From positions 62,001 to 126,000 of the forward strand of contig NZ_BMUY01000002.1 of NCBI RefSeq assembly GCF_014650435.1: a stretch of DNA of 64,000 nt, read 5' to 3'. This document shows, one piece after another, positions 1 to 8,329 of this stretch. The position numbers were made by a program, and so were the translations under genes. The DNA is from Streptomyces tendae (GTDB lineage: Bacteria; Actinomycetota; Actinomycetes; Streptomycetales; Streptomycetaceae). The number at the start of each line of letters is the position of its first letter. The first letter of the stretch is position 1. The notes under the pieces are model-generated. The model had not been told where the DNA came from. It ran no database searches and was given only the letters and a program-made list of their open reading frames with translations.

Positions 1-203
1 CCAAGGTGCAGAGCGTCCGCCTGGCTCAAGGGCCCTGGCGGCGCGCCCTGCGACTGGCCGACGTCCACGTGGACACGGGCGCGAACAAGACCGTGACCGC
101 CCGCCTCCGCGACGCGGACGAGGCCGCCGAGCTGCTGCGGGCCCAGGCGGAACGGTCCAGGACCGGCCGCCGGGACGCCCCGCCGGACCGCTGGATGGCC
201 TGA
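1..203 (+). CDS. C-terminal end of a bacterial PH-domain (bPH2/DUF304) membrane protein, partial
   Basis: The reading frame is already open at the window edge (codon phase begins at base 3) and stops at 201-203, so only about 66 C-terminal residues are visible. The visible part reads KVQSVRLAQGP, then LADVHVDTGAN, then RLRDADEAAELL. This is the usual end of the last bPH2 domain in YdbT/YdbS-like membrane proteins. The role of such proteins is not well defined; some are linked to envelope stress. The GTG at base 6 is internal to the domain and unlikely to be the true start. Confidence 0.72.
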   Translation, partial: KVQSVRLAQGPWRRALRLADVHVDTGANKTVTARLRDADEAAELLRAQAERSRTGRRDAPPDRWMA

Positions 204-241
204 GCCGGGCCCCTGGGCCAGGAAGGGACCACCCAGGCTCA
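201..241. terminator. Bidirectional hairpin spanning two convergent stop codons
   Basis: TGAGCC at 201-206 pairs with GGCTCA at 236-241, and inside that CTGGG pairs with CCCAG, with a GGGCCC bulge. The outer arms contain the stop codons of both convergent genes. There is no U-run, as is common in Streptomyces terminators. It probably ends transcription from both sides. Confidence 0.45.
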
Positions 242-1531
242 GGAGACGGCGCTGCGCAGCCCCTGTACGTCGATCTGCTCGGTCTCGTCGTGGGCCGTCA
301 GGTCGATCACCTGGCCCACGCCCCGGGACTCCTCACCGGCCTGCTTGAAGGAGACCTCGGCCTCGGCCTTGTGCAGGGCGAGCGCCTCCTGGCCGACCAC
401 GTCGGCGAGGTCCTCGTTCTGGACGGTCTCCAGCGCGGCGTCGGCGCCGCCCGCCGCGCCCACCGCACCCTCCGGGTCCTTCGTGCCGAAGAAGTCGAAG
501 CCGCCCTCGACCACCGGACGCCGCGCCGGAGCCGGCGGTACGACGGCCACCGCGGTCGGCACCGTGAAGTGCCCGTCGGCCCGCCGGGTGGGCTGCGTGG
601 ACTGGGTGGGCTGCGCGGGCCGCTCGTCGGCGGAGCTGGTCGGGGAGGCGGCGGCGGTGCGCTCGTGGCCGTCGGCCGCCTCGGGCTGCCCCTGTGCCTC
701 GTCCTCCCGCCCCGCCTCGGCCGCCGCGGCGCCCTCGCCGCCGCCGTCCCCACCACCGTCACCGTCGGAGCCGTCGGAGGCGTCGGAGGCGTCGGCACGG
801 TCGCCCCGGTCGCCACCGTCCGGGTCGGCGGGCGCGTCACCGTCGAGGCGGGCCAGTGCCGCGTTCGCACGCAGGAACAGCCGGGACCCCTCGGGCGAGA
901 ACACCGCGGGAGCGGAAACCTCGTCGCCGCCGCCACTCTCCTCGCCCGGACTCTCCTCGCCGGGCACGACCTGCTCGGAAGTCTCCGCCTCCGACGTCTC
1001 CCTCGCCGGCGTCTCCGTCTCCGGCGTCTCCTGAGCCGGGGCGGTCCGGGCGGCCGGCAGCGCGGGTGCCTGCGGCGCGGCCTCGATCTCCAGCAGCCGA
1101 CGGCCCTCCAGCGCACTGGCGCGCTCGGTCTCCGCCGTGGCGTAGCGCCGCAGCAGCGAGGCGTGCTCGTTGCGCAGCCCCGCCAGCTCAGTGCGCTTGG
1201 CCCGCAGCCGGTGCTCCAGCTTCTGCCGCAGCTCGCGCGACTCCTCCAGGTCGGACTCCAGTTCGGCGACCCGCTCCTCGAAGCGCCACTCGTCGCTCGC
1301 ACGCGCCCGGGTGAGGTCGGCGACCTGCCGGCCCGCCTGCGCGTCCCAGTGCCGCATGACGACCGCGCCGACCACGGCCGTCACCGCGGCGGCCGCGGCG
1401 AGGACGCGAAGGAGCATGGTCTCGCTGAACAACCAGGGCCCGAGGGCGCAGACGACCGAAACACCTGCGATCGCCGACGGAGGAAGCAGCCTGTGCAGAG
1501 GCGGGGAATGGCGATGACGTCCACGTGGCAT
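239..1531 (-). CDS. Hypothetical membrane protein with coiled coil and acidic low-complexity tail
   Basis: A 430-residue protein of unknown function. Two hydrophobic segments lie near the N-terminus (about residues 18-35 and 38-60). A charged heptad-like coiled coil follows at about 65-150 (WRFEERVAELESDLEESREL and onwards), then a long disordered part rich in E, T, P, G and D (about 160-330) containing repeated Asp-Ala/Asp-Ser runs. The architecture suggests an anchored cytoplasmic coiled coil, perhaps a scaffold. The start is supported by TAAGTT 7 nt upstream of the ATG (positions 1539-1544), a leaderless arrangement without a Shine-Dalgarno. It lies downstream of the esterase gene on the same strand. 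No function can be assigned. Confidence 0.7.
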   Translation of the reverse strand: MPRGRHRHSPPLHRLLPPSAIAGVSVVCALGPWLFSETMLLRVLAAAAAVTAVVGAVVMRHWDAQAGRQVADLTRARASDEWRFEERVAELESDLEESRELRQKLEHRLRAKRTELAGLRNEHASLLRRYATAETERASALEGRRLLEIEAAPQAPALPAARTAPAQETPETETPARETSEAETSEQVVPGEESPGEESGGGDEVSAPAVFSPEGSRLFLRANAALARLDGDAPADPDGGDRGDRADASDASDGSDGDGGGDGGGEGAAAAEAGREDEAQGQPEAADGHERTAAASPTSSADERPAQPTQSTQPTRRADGHFTVPTAVAVVPPAPARRPVVEGGFDFFGTKDPEGAVGAAGGADAALETVQNEDLADVVGQEALALHKAEAEVSFKQAGEESRGVGQVIDLTAHDETEQIDVQGLRSAVS

Positions 1532-1667
1532 GGCCAGAAACTTACCGCGCGTAGGCGAATCTTGGCGCCCCGCCCCGTAAAAACACGGCCATCTCCGACG
1601 TGTTCACAGGGAGCGGGGAATCCACATCCCCGACGACGGACGAATTAGCCACGGATTCCAAGATCAT

Positions 1668-2801
1668 TCAAGAGTCCCGCCCGCCACCCAGCCGCTCATC
1701 GAGCCACCGCAGGGTCGCGGGAATCTCCCGCCGCCAGGTATTGAAGTTGTGCCCGCCGCTTTCCAGGATGATCGACGAGATCCGGGTCGGCCTCTTGCCC
1801 TTCACCAGATCAATGAACTTCAGCGTGTCCCTGTAGTTCGTCTCGCCGGTCCTGCTGCTGGTGACGAGCAGTGAAGTGTCGGGCGCGGGCGCGTTCTTGA
1901 GGTACCACCACAGACTGGCCCGCTTCTCGAGCCCCTCGTCCCCCTGGAAGAGATCACCCGTGGTGGGGTCGTTCGGCGCGTCGTAGTACGGCGACAGCCC
2001 GGCCCCGGCGGCGTACACCTCCGGATGGTGCGCGGCGAGTTTCAGGGCACAGTAGCCGCCGGTCGAGTTGCCGACGACGCCCCAGCTCCGCGGCTCCTTG
2101 GCCACCCGGTAGTGAGCGCTCACCGCCTGCGGGAGGTCCTTGGCGAAGAACGTCTCCGTCTGCGGTCCGCCCGGTACGTCCACGCACTCCGTGTCGCGCG
2201 GCGGTGCCACCGTGGGCCGCAGCATCACCAGGATCATCGGCCGCATCCGACCGGCCTTCGCCAGCTCCAGCGCCGTTCGCGGGTAATGGAGTTTGTCGAC
2301 CAGCGCCTCGGCGGTCCCCGGATAACCGGTCAGGACGACAGCCGCGGGAAACGTACGGCCGCGGTGCCGCGCCTGAAAGTACTCCGGCGGCAGATAGACA
2401 TACGCCGGTGACGCGATCCGCGACGTACGCCCGACCACCCGTATCTCCTCCACCCGCCCCGAGACGTCCGGCCGCGCCCCGCCCGCGGGCGTCACCCGCC
2501 GGTCCCCGACGACCCGCAGCGGCCCACCTCCCCCACCGGCCGAGTGGTCCACGACCACTCCCTGCCCGTCCTCCCGCCCGAACAGGTCGGCCCAACTGCC
2601 GTAGAACCCGAAGGACTGGTTGGCGACCAGCCCCACCGCCGCGAAGACCGCCACCTGGGTGGCGAACAGCAGCCCGACCCTCCCCAGAACGGCCCGCACG
2701 CTCCGCCGCGCCAGCCGCGGCCACAGCCACACCGTCCCGGCGAACAGCAGCACGCCGACCGCCACAGCCAGCGCGAGCACCTTGTCGCTCGTGAGCCCCA
2801 T
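1668..2801 (-). CDS. Membrane-anchored alpha/beta-hydrolase of the esterase D / antigen 85 type
   Basis: A 377-residue protein. Two hydrophobic N-terminal segments (about residues 8-28 and 40-62) anchor an extracytoplasmic esterase domain from about residue 110. The nucleophile elbow reads GVVGNSTGGYCALK, with the serine in the GNSTGG motif. A late ESGGHNFNTWR supplies the likely catalytic His. This fold (putative esterase family PF00756) includes mycolyltransferase-like and S-formylglutathione hydrolase-like enzymes. Streptomyces lacks mycolic acids, so an esterase or acyltransferase on an unknown envelope substrate is the cautious reading. It is divergent from the DUF2156 gene, sharing a 160-bp promoter region. 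Confidence 0.78.
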   Translation of the reverse strand: MGLTSDKVLALAVAVGVLLFAGTVWLWPRLARRSVRAVLGRVGLLFATQVAVFAAVGLVANQSFGFYGSWADLFGREDGQGVVVDHSAGGGGGPLRVVGDRRVTPAGGARPDVSGRVEEIRVVGRTSRIASPAYVYLPPEYFQARHRGRTFPAAVVLTGYPGTAEALVDKLHYPRTALELAKAGRMRPMILVMLRPTVAPPRDTECVDVPGGPQTETFFAKDLPQAVSAHYRVAKEPRSWGVVGNSTGGYCALKLAAHHPEVYAAGAGLSPYYDAPNDPTTGDLFQGDEGLEKRASLWWYLKNAPAPDTSLLVTSSRTGETNYRDTLKFIDLVKGKRPTRISSIILESGGHNFNTWRREIPATLRWLDERLGGGRDS

Positions 2802-2961
2802 GTCTTGCTACCTGCCCGCGCTTTCCCTACGCCCGTCCGTCCGGGCTTTCCGATCAGGGGAGTGAACCTCTCCCTCCGAGACACCGTCCTAGAGGGCGCA
2901 ATGTCGCCGGATGCCCGAAACGGGCCCGGATCCACGGTCTCTCGCAGAACAAACAGGTGCG

Positions 2962-4782
2962 ATGTCTGTCAGGACAGATGAGGAAATGTCGGGCGAGGTT
3001 CCGACGAGGCCCACCCGCATACGCCGCGCACTGCGCGCCCCCCGCCCGGACCGGATCCCCCTCCTCGTCGGCCGTGCCTGCGTGCTCGTCGGCCTGCTGG
3101 ACATCGCGGCCGGCTCCTTCCCGCGCTTCCGGCACAGCCGCATGCACGCCCTCGCCGAGGTCCTGCCCGGCTCCTTCGGCCCCTTCGCCGCGGCCCTCTC
3201 GCTCAGCGCCGGCGTCCTGCTGCTCCTGCTCGCCCACGGCCTCAAGCGCCGCAAGCGCCGGGCCTGGCGGGCGGCCGTGGCCCTCCTCCCCCTGGGCGCC
3301 GTCGCGCAGTTCACCTACCGCCACTCCCTCCTCGGCGTACTGATCTCCCTGGCCCTGCTCGCCCCCCTGCTGCGCCACCGCGACCAGTTCGCGGCGCTCC
3401 CCGACCCGCGCAGCCGCTGGCGGGCACTCGCCAACTTCGTCCTCATGAGCGCGGGTTCCGTCCTGCTCGGCCTGCTCGTCGTCAACGCCCACCCGCACCG
3501 CATGCTCGGCGACCCGAGCCTGGCCGACCGCCTCACCCAGGTCCTGTACGGCCTGTTCGGCGTCGAGGGCCCGGTCGACTACCGGGGCAACACCTCCTGG
3601 ACGGTCGCCTTCTCCCTGGGCGCCCTGGGCCTCCTGACCGCCATCACCACGATCTACCTGGCCTTCCGCCCCGAGCACCCCGCCGCCCGCCTCACCGAGG
3701 ACGACGAGACCCGCCTGCGCGCCCTCCTCGCCCGGCACGGCGGCCGCGACTCCCTCGGCCACTTCGCGCTGCGCCGCGACAAGGCCGTCGTCTTCTCCCC
3801 CAGCGGCAAGGCCGCCGTCACCTACCGCGTCGTCTCGGGCGTGATGCTGGCCAGCGGCGACCCGATCGGCGACGTCGAGGCATGGCCGGGCGCCATCGAA
3901 CGCTTCATGGACGAGGCCCGCGCCCACTCCTGGACCCCGGCCGTGATGGGCTGCTCCGAGACCGGCGGCGAGGTCTGGACCCGCGAAACGGGCCTCGGCG
4001 CCCTCGAACTGGGCGACGAGGCGGTGGTGGACGTGGCGGATTTCTCCCTCGCCGGCCGCGCGATGCGCAACGTGCGCCAGATGGTCAAGCGCATCGAGCG
4101 CGCCGGTTACGAGACCCGGGTACGGCGCGTGGCTGACCTGTCCGACGCCGAACTGGACCGCGTCCGCCGCGCCGCCGACGCGTGGCGCGGCACGGACACC
4201 GAGCGCGGCTTCTCCATGGCCCTGGGCCGCGTCGGCGACCCGTCCGACGGGGACTGCCTGATAGCGACAGCCCACAAACAGGACTCGGAACCCGGCGAGT
4301 ACGGCGACCTGAAGGCGGTCCTGCACTTCGTGCCGTGGGGGCCGGACGGGGTGTCCCTCGACCTCATGCGCCGCGACCGCACGGCCGACCCCGGCATGAA
4401 CGAACTCCTGATCGTGGCCGCGCTCCAGGCCGCCCCGAAGCTGGGCATCGCCCGCGTGTCCCTGAACTTCGCGATGTTCCGCGCGGCGCTCGCACGGGGC
4501 GAGAAGATCGGCGCGGGCCCCGTCCTGCGCGCATGGCGCGGCCTGCTGGTCTTCCTCTCCCGCTGGTTCCAGATCGAGTCCCTGTACAAGTTCAACGCGA
4601 AGTTCCGGCCCCGGTGGGAGCCGCGCTTCGTCGTCTACCGCCGCTCCGCCGACCTCCCGCGCATCGGCTTCGCCGCGATGCAGGCGGAGGGGTTCGTCAC
4701 GGTGTCGCTGCCGCGAGCCCTGCGCCGCCGGACGCCGGCACGCCGCCCCTGCGCCCACCAGGCGCCCGCGCGGGCGGCGTGA
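2962..4782 (+). CDS. DUF2156 membrane protein, LysX/MprF-like aminoacyl transferase family
   Basis: About 606 residues. Hydrophobic segments fill the first 250 residues (for example LLVGRACVLVGLLDIAAGSF). A GNAT-like DUF2156 domain occupies the C-terminal half, with GHFALRRDKAVVFSPSGKAAVTYR, VMLASGDPIGD and a later NELLIVAAL. Characterised relatives transfer amino acids from aminoacyl-tRNA to phosphatidylglycerol (MprF, LysX), altering surface charge. There is no lysyl-tRNA synthetase domain attached here, unlike mycobacterial LysX. The frame is open from ATG 2911; I prefer ATG 2962 (MSVRTDEE) because AGG lies just upstream. ATG 2986 is also possible. Confidence 0.8.
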   Translation: MSVRTDEEMSGEVPTRPTRIRRALRAPRPDRIPLLVGRACVLVGLLDIAAGSFPRFRHSRMHALAEVLPGSFGPFAAALSLSAGVLLLLLAHGLKRRKRRAWRAAVALLPLGAVAQFTYRHSLLGVLISLALLAPLLRHRDQFAALPDPRSRWRALANFVLMSAGSVLLGLLVVNAHPHRMLGDPSLADRLTQVLYGLFGVEGPVDYRGNTSWTVAFSLGALGLLTAITTIYLAFRPEHPAARLTEDDETRLRALLARHGGRDSLGHFALRRDKAVVFSPSGKAAVTYRVVSGVMLASGDPIGDVEAWPGAIERFMDEARAHSWTPAVMGCSETGGEVWTRETGLGALELGDEAVVDVADFSLAGRAMRNVRQMVKRIERAGYETRVRRVADLSDAELDRVRRAADAWRGTDTERGFSMALGRVGDPSDGDCLIATAHKQDSEPGEYGDLKAVLHFVPWGPDGVSLDLMRRDRTADPGMNELLIVAALQAAPKLGIARVSLNFAMFRAALARGEKIGAGPVLRAWRGLLVFLSRWFQIESLYKFNAKFRPRWEPRFVVYRRSADLPRIGFAAMQAEGFVTVSLPRALRRRTPARRPCAHQAPARAA

Positions 4783-4838
4783 GGGACGGTGGCCCGGCGT
4801 GCTCCCGGCGCGGGTGTGGCCGCGGGGGTGGGTCGCGC

Positions 4839-4914
4839 GTCCCGGCGCTGCCGGGGTGCCGCCGCGCCCACCCGTGCCGCCCCAGCGGCACGACTGCCCG
4901 CGGCTAGGGGGCGA
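4839..4914. repeat. Dispersed intergenic repeat with hairpin, copy 1
   Basis: The segment reads GGTGCCGCCGCGCCCACCC, then CCCCAGCGGCACGACTGCCC, then GCGGCTAGGGGG. It closely matches the copy at 15451-15577. GTGCCGC (4874-4880) and GCGGCAC (4885-4891) form a short hairpin. I recognise this as a sequence recurring in intergenic regions of Streptomyces genomes. Its function is unknown; candidates are a transcript 3' end or a passive repeat. Confidence 0.6.
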
Positions 4915-5144
4915 CGGCCCGCAGGCGCGTACGGCGGGAAGGGGACGTGTCGGGGGGTGTTCGCCCGCAGCGGTTGGCGCGTCAACGCCGGGGACTACTT
5001 GGCCGACCGATTCCGCGCCGTTCCGAGGACGAACACCCCCCGGCGCGGCCCCGACCCACCCACCGGACGCACCGCGCTACGCGCACCCCCACCCAACCCG
5101 CACAGGCGCCGCAGGCACCCGCGCAGCCGCCGCAGCCCACCGCC

Positions 5145-5150
5145 TACGCT
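5145..5150 (+). promoter_or_regulatory. -10 element of a leaderless folP transcript
   Basis: TACGCT fits TANNNT and lies exactly 6 nt before ATG 5157, which has no Shine-Dalgarno upstream. This predicts that transcription starts at or next to the A of the start codon. Confidence 0.5.
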
Positions 5151-5156
5151 GAACAC

Positions 5157-6023
5157 ATGAGCAAGCAGACCGGCCGCCGACGCCATCTGGCGGGACTGAC
5201 CGCATGGGACCGCTGCGCGGTCATGGGAGTCGTCAACGTAACCCCCGACTCCTTCTCCGACGGCGGCCGCTTCTTCGACACCACCGCCGCCATCAAACAC
5301 GGCCTCGACCTGGTCGCCGAGGGCGCCGACCTGGTGGACGTCGGCGGCGAGTCCACCCGCCCCGGCGCCACCCGCGTCGACGAGGACGAGGAGCTCAGGC
5401 GCGTCGTCCCGGTCGTGCGCGGCCTCGCCTCCGAGGGCGTGACGGTCTCCGTCGACACCATGCGCGCCTCCGTCGCCGAGCAGGCCCTCGCCGCCGGCGC
5501 CGCCCTGGTCAACGACGTGAGCGGCGGTCTTGCCGACCCCCGGATGATCCCGGTCGTCGCCGACGCGGGCGCCCCCTTCGTCGTCATGCACTGGCGCGGC
5601 CTCCTGGAGGGCGGCAACGTCAGGGGCACCTACACCGACGTCGTCACCGAGGTCGTCGACGAGTTGCACGCACGCGTGGAGGCCGTCCTCGACGGCGGCA
5701 TCGCCCCCGACCGCATCGTCGTCGACCCCGGCCTCGGCTTCTCCAAGGACGCCGAGCACGACCTCGTCCTCCTCGCCCACCTCGACCGCCTGCTGGCCCT
5801 CGGCCACCCCCTCCTCGTCGCCGCCTCGCGCAAGCGCTTCCTCGGCCGGGTCCTGGCAGGCCGCCCGGAAGCCACCCCGCCCCCCGCGCGCGAGCGCGAC
5901 GCGGCCACCGCCGCCGTCTCCGCCCTCGCGGCGCACGCCGGTGCGTGGGCGGTCCGCGTCCACCAGGTCCGCGCCACGGCCGACGCCGTCCGGGTCGCCC
6001 GCGCCGTCGAAGGAGCCCGGTGA
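5157..6023 (+). CDS. folP: Dihydropteroate synthase
   Basis: A 288-residue TIM-barrel enzyme that condenses 6-hydroxymethyl-dihydropterin pyrophosphate with p-aminobenzoate to give dihydropteroate in the cytoplasm; it is the sulfonamide target. Family motifs are intact: VNVTPDSFSDGG at about residues 26-37, DVGGESTRPGA, SVDTMRASVA, LVNDVSGG, and DPGLGFSKDAEHD near the C-terminus with a following SRKRFLG. The start is ATG 5157, in frame with MSKQTGRRR and without a Shine-Dalgarno (leaderless promoter upstream). Its stop overlaps the next gene's start by 4 nt. folB and folK follow on the same strand, making a folate cluster. Confidence 0.96.
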   Translation: MSKQTGRRRHLAGLTAWDRCAVMGVVNVTPDSFSDGGRFFDTTAAIKHGLDLVAEGADLVDVGGESTRPGATRVDEDEELRRVVPVVRGLASEGVTVSVDTMRASVAEQALAAGAALVNDVSGGLADPRMIPVVADAGAPFVVMHWRGLLEGGNVRGTYTDVVTEVVDELHARVEAVLDGGIAPDRIVVDPGLGFSKDAEHDLVLLAHLDRLLALGHPLLVAASRKRFLGRVLAGRPEATPPPARERDAATAAVSALAAHAGAWAVRVHQVRATADAVRVARAVEGAR

Positions 6024-6523
6024 ACGCGCCCCACCTCGACGTCGAACAGGTCGAGGCCGCGAACACCGCCTTCTACGAGGCACTCGAGGAGGGCGACTTC
6101 GAGAAGGTCTCCGAGTTCTGGCTGACCCCCTCCGACCTGGGCGTCGACGAGTCGTACCACGACCCGGCCGACGCCGGCGTGGTCTCCTGCGTGCACCCCG
6201 GCTGGCCGGTGCTCACCGGCCGCGGCGAGGTCCTCCGCTCGTACGCCCTGATCATGGCGAACACGGACTACATCCAGTTCTTCCTCACCGACGTGCACGT
6301 CTCCGTCACCGGCGACACCGCCCTGGTCACCTGCACGGAGAACATCCTCAGCGGCGGCCCCGCCCCCGACGGCGGCGAGGAGCTGGGCCCGCTCGTCGGC
6401 CAGCTCGTCGTCGCCACCAACACCTTCCGCCGCACTCCCGCCGGCTGGAAACTCTGGTCGCACCACGCCTCCCCCGTACTCGCGGAAACCGAGGACGAGG
6501 ACGGCGAGGACACCCCACCCTGA
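6020..6523 (+). CDS. SnoaL-like / NTF2-fold protein
   Basis: A 167-residue cone-shaped alpha+beta (NTF2-like) protein. The pattern EAANTAFYEALEEGDFEKVSEFW at the N-terminus, then SCVHPGWPVLTGRGEVLRSYA, and the end FRRTPAGWKLWSHHASP are typical of SnoaL_3 (DUF4440-like) members. The GTG start overlaps the folP stop (GTGA) and has AAGGAG just upstream at 6010-6015, so it is translationally coupled to folP. That context suggests a role linked to folate or pterin handling, but no enzymatic activity can be assigned. Confidence 0.85.
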   Translation: MNAPHLDVEQVEAANTAFYEALEEGDFEKVSEFWLTPSDLGVDESYHDPADAGVVSCVHPGWPVLTGRGEVLRSYALIMANTDYIQFFLTDVHVSVTGDTALVTCTENILSGGPAPDGGEELGPLVGQLVVATNTFRRTPAGWKLWSHHASPVLAETEDEDGEDTPP

Positions 6524-6571
6524 CCGGGCAGACAGGCTGACCGGGCTGACAGGCTGACCGGGCAGGGCGGG
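6521..6571. repeat. Three tandem 17-bp repeats after the SnoaL-like gene
   Basis: The unit TGACCGGGCAGACAGGC occurs at 6521-6537, 6538-6554 (one substitution) and 6555-6571 (diverged at its end). The first unit contains the stop codon of the upstream gene. It may be a replication-slippage product at the 3' end; no hairpin is obvious. Confidence 0.65.
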
Positions 6572-6792
6572 GAAGTGGTTGGAATCACGACCCGGCGGGT
6601 ATGCGCGCCTACCAACCCGTGATCCACCGGGACCGCCAGGGAAAACGCCCGGTGAAACCTGCCGGCGCCCCACCCCGCCCCACACCCCGTGTCCCGGCGC
6701 TGTCGGTGCACGCGGGTAGATTCGACTGGGGCCGCCGTACCACCCGCACGTGGCACGACCGGCCGAGACCGACGACTGCAGGAGTGATTCGC

Positions 6793-7152
6793 GTGGATCG
6801 TGTCGCGCTGCGCGGCCTGAAGGCCCGTGGGCACCACGGTGTGTTCCCCAAGGAGCGCGAGGACGGCCAGACCTTCCTCGTGGACATCGTCCTTGGCCTG
6901 GACACCCGCCCGGCCGCGGCCGACGACGACCTGGCGAAGACCGTGCACTACGGCATCGTGGCCGAAGAGGTCGTGGCCGTCGTCGAGGGCGAGCCGGTCA
7001 ACCTCGTCGAGACCCTCGCCGAACGCATCGCCCAGGTCTGTCTGAAGCACGAAGGGGTCCAGGAGGTCGAGGTCTGCGTCCACAAGCCGGACGCGCCGAT
7101 CACCGTCCCCTTCGACGACGTGACCGTCACCATCATCCGGAGCCGTGTATGA
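6793..7152 (+). CDS. folB: Dihydroneopterin aldolase
   Basis: A 119-residue enzyme converting 7,8-dihydroneopterin to 6-hydroxymethyl-dihydropterin and glycolaldehyde. The motifs are GLKARGHHGVFPKEREDGQTF at the N-terminus, containing the conserved Glu of the KERE stretch, VHYGIVAEEV in the middle, and VCVHKPDAPI with the catalytic Lys near the end. The frame is open from 6601, but the family start is GTG 6793 with AGGAG about 9 nt upstream, giving the usual length. A TAGATT at about 6717-6722 could be its own -10. The stop overlaps the folK start by 4 nt (ATGA). Confidence 0.95.
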   Translation: MDRVALRGLKARGHHGVFPKEREDGQTFLVDIVLGLDTRPAAADDDLAKTVHYGIVAEEVVAVVEGEPVNLVETLAERIAQVCLKHEGVQEVEVCVHKPDAPITVPFDDVTVTIIRSRV

Positions 7153-7760
7153 GCGCCCCCTTCGCCAAGGGTTCGAGCGACCCGACCGTACAGCCCGTGC
7201 CCGCCTCCGTCATCGAGCAGGTCGACGCCGCGGACACCACCCTGTCCAACCCCAAGCGCGCGGTGATCGCCCTCGGCGCCAACCTCGGCAACCGCCTGGA
7301 AACCCTCCAGGGCGCGATCGACGCCCTGGAGGACACCCCGGGCGTACGCGTCAAAGGGGTCTCGCCGGTCTACGAGACCGAGCCGTGGGGCGTCGCACCC
7401 GACAGCCAGCCCTCCTACTTCAACGCGGTCCTGATCGTGAAGACGACCCTGCCCCCGTCCTCCCTCCTGGAGCGGGCGCACGCGGTCGAGGAGGCATTCC
7501 ACCGGGTCCGCGACGAGCACTGGGGCCCGCGCACCCTGGACGTCGACATCGTCGCCTACGCCGAGGTCGTCTCCCACGATCCGCAGCTCACCCTCCCCCA
7601 CCCGCGCGCCCACGAACGCGCCTTCGTGCTGGCCCCCTGGCTGGACGTGGACCCCGAAGCCGCGCTGCCCGGGCAGGGCAGGGTCGCCGACCTCCTGTCG
7701 GCCGTCACGCGCGACGGCGTCGCGCTCCGCACCGATCTGGAACTCCGGCTGCCCGAGTAG
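7149..7760 (+). CDS. folK: 6-hydroxymethyl-7,8-dihydropterin pyrophosphokinase
   Basis: A 203-residue HPPK that transfers pyrophosphate from ATP to hydroxymethyl-dihydropterin, making the FolP substrate. The motifs are IALGANLGNRLETLQ, SPVYETEPWG, FNAVLIVKT, and the metal-binding GPRTLDVDIV with two aspartates, followed by LPHPRAHERAFVLAPW. About 40 extra N-terminal residues precede the core, as in many actinobacterial HPPKs. ATG 7149 overlaps the folB stop, so the two are coupled. The pathway order folB, folK, folP is complete here, with folE on the opposite strand 1.6 kb away. Confidence 0.95.
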   Translation: MSAPFAKGSSDPTVQPVPASVIEQVDAADTTLSNPKRAVIALGANLGNRLETLQGAIDALEDTPGVRVKGVSPVYETEPWGVAPDSQPSYFNAVLIVKTTLPPSSLLERAHAVEEAFHRVRDEHWGPRTLDVDIVAYAEVVSHDPQLTLPHPRAHERAFVLAPWLDVDPEAALPGQGRVADLLSAVTRDGVALRTDLELRLPE

Positions 7761-7830
7761 TCGTTAAGGTCGACGAGGACGACGAGGTCAGGACGACCGC
7801 GCCGGGAAGCCGAAGGGACACCGGGACACC

Positions 7831-8319
7831 GTGAAAGAGTTGCGCATCAGGGTGCTGGCCGGCGTGTTCGTCGTCGCCGGAATCCTGTCCTGGGCCGGCG
7901 CCCGCCTGTGGAACTCGGTGGGGACCCTCCCGAGCGTCCCCCTGGCCGCCCCCGTCGTCCTCGCCCTGATCGCGGTGATCCTGCTGGCCACGGCCCTCTC
8001 GATCCGCGCCCGCCTCAAGGCCCAGCGGGACCGCGTCCCCGGCGCCAAGGGCGTCGACCCGATGATGGCGGCCCGCGCCGTGGTCTTCGGCCAGGCGAGC
8101 GCCCTGGTGGCCGCCCTGGTCGCCGGCATGTACGGCGGCACGGGCGTCTTCCTGCTGGAGTACCTCGACATCCCGGCCCGCCGCGACCAGGCCATCTACG
8201 CGGGCGCCTCGGTCGTCGCAGGCATCGCCGTGATAGCGGCCGCCGTCTTCATGGAACGCGTCTGCAAACTCCCGGAAGACGAGGACGACGACCACCCGGG
8301 CGCAGCAACAGCGGCGTGA
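7831..8319 (+). CDS. DUF3180 integral membrane protein
   Basis: A 162-residue protein with four hydrophobic helices: about residues 7-25 (VLAGVFVVAGILSWAGARLW), 35-53, 82-100 and 120-140. A charged acidic tail ends in EDEDDDHPGA. The LSWAGARLW and RDQAIYAGASVVAG patterns fit DUF3180, a family regularly found just after folK in actinobacteria. Its role is unknown. The start is GTG 7831 after a purine-rich AAGGGA stretch. Conserved adjacency to the fol genes is the only functional hint. Confidence 0.88.
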   Translation: MKELRIRVLAGVFVVAGILSWAGARLWNSVGTLPSVPLAAPVVLALIAVILLATALSIRARLKAQRDRVPGAKGVDPMMAARAVVFGQASALVAALVAGMYGGTGVFLLEYLDIPARRDQAIYAGASVVAGIAVIAAAVFMERVCKLPEDEDDDHPGAATAA

Positions 8320-8329
8320 CGCACGCGGC

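Larger units (their letters stand above)
4783..5156. other. Intergenic region between the DUF2156 gene and folP
   Basis: A 374-bp non-coding stretch. It holds a Streptomyces-type dispersed repeat (4839-4914, listed separately), a C-rich low-complexity tract at about 5035-5140 and the folP promoter at its end. The open frames across it have no codon-bias or homology support. Confidence 0.5.

Noticed and set aside
2854..4758. Long antisense open frame over the DUF2156 gene
   Set aside because: It mirrors the plus-strand gene, its third-codon-position bias is wrong, and the translation is a charged low-complexity string without domains.
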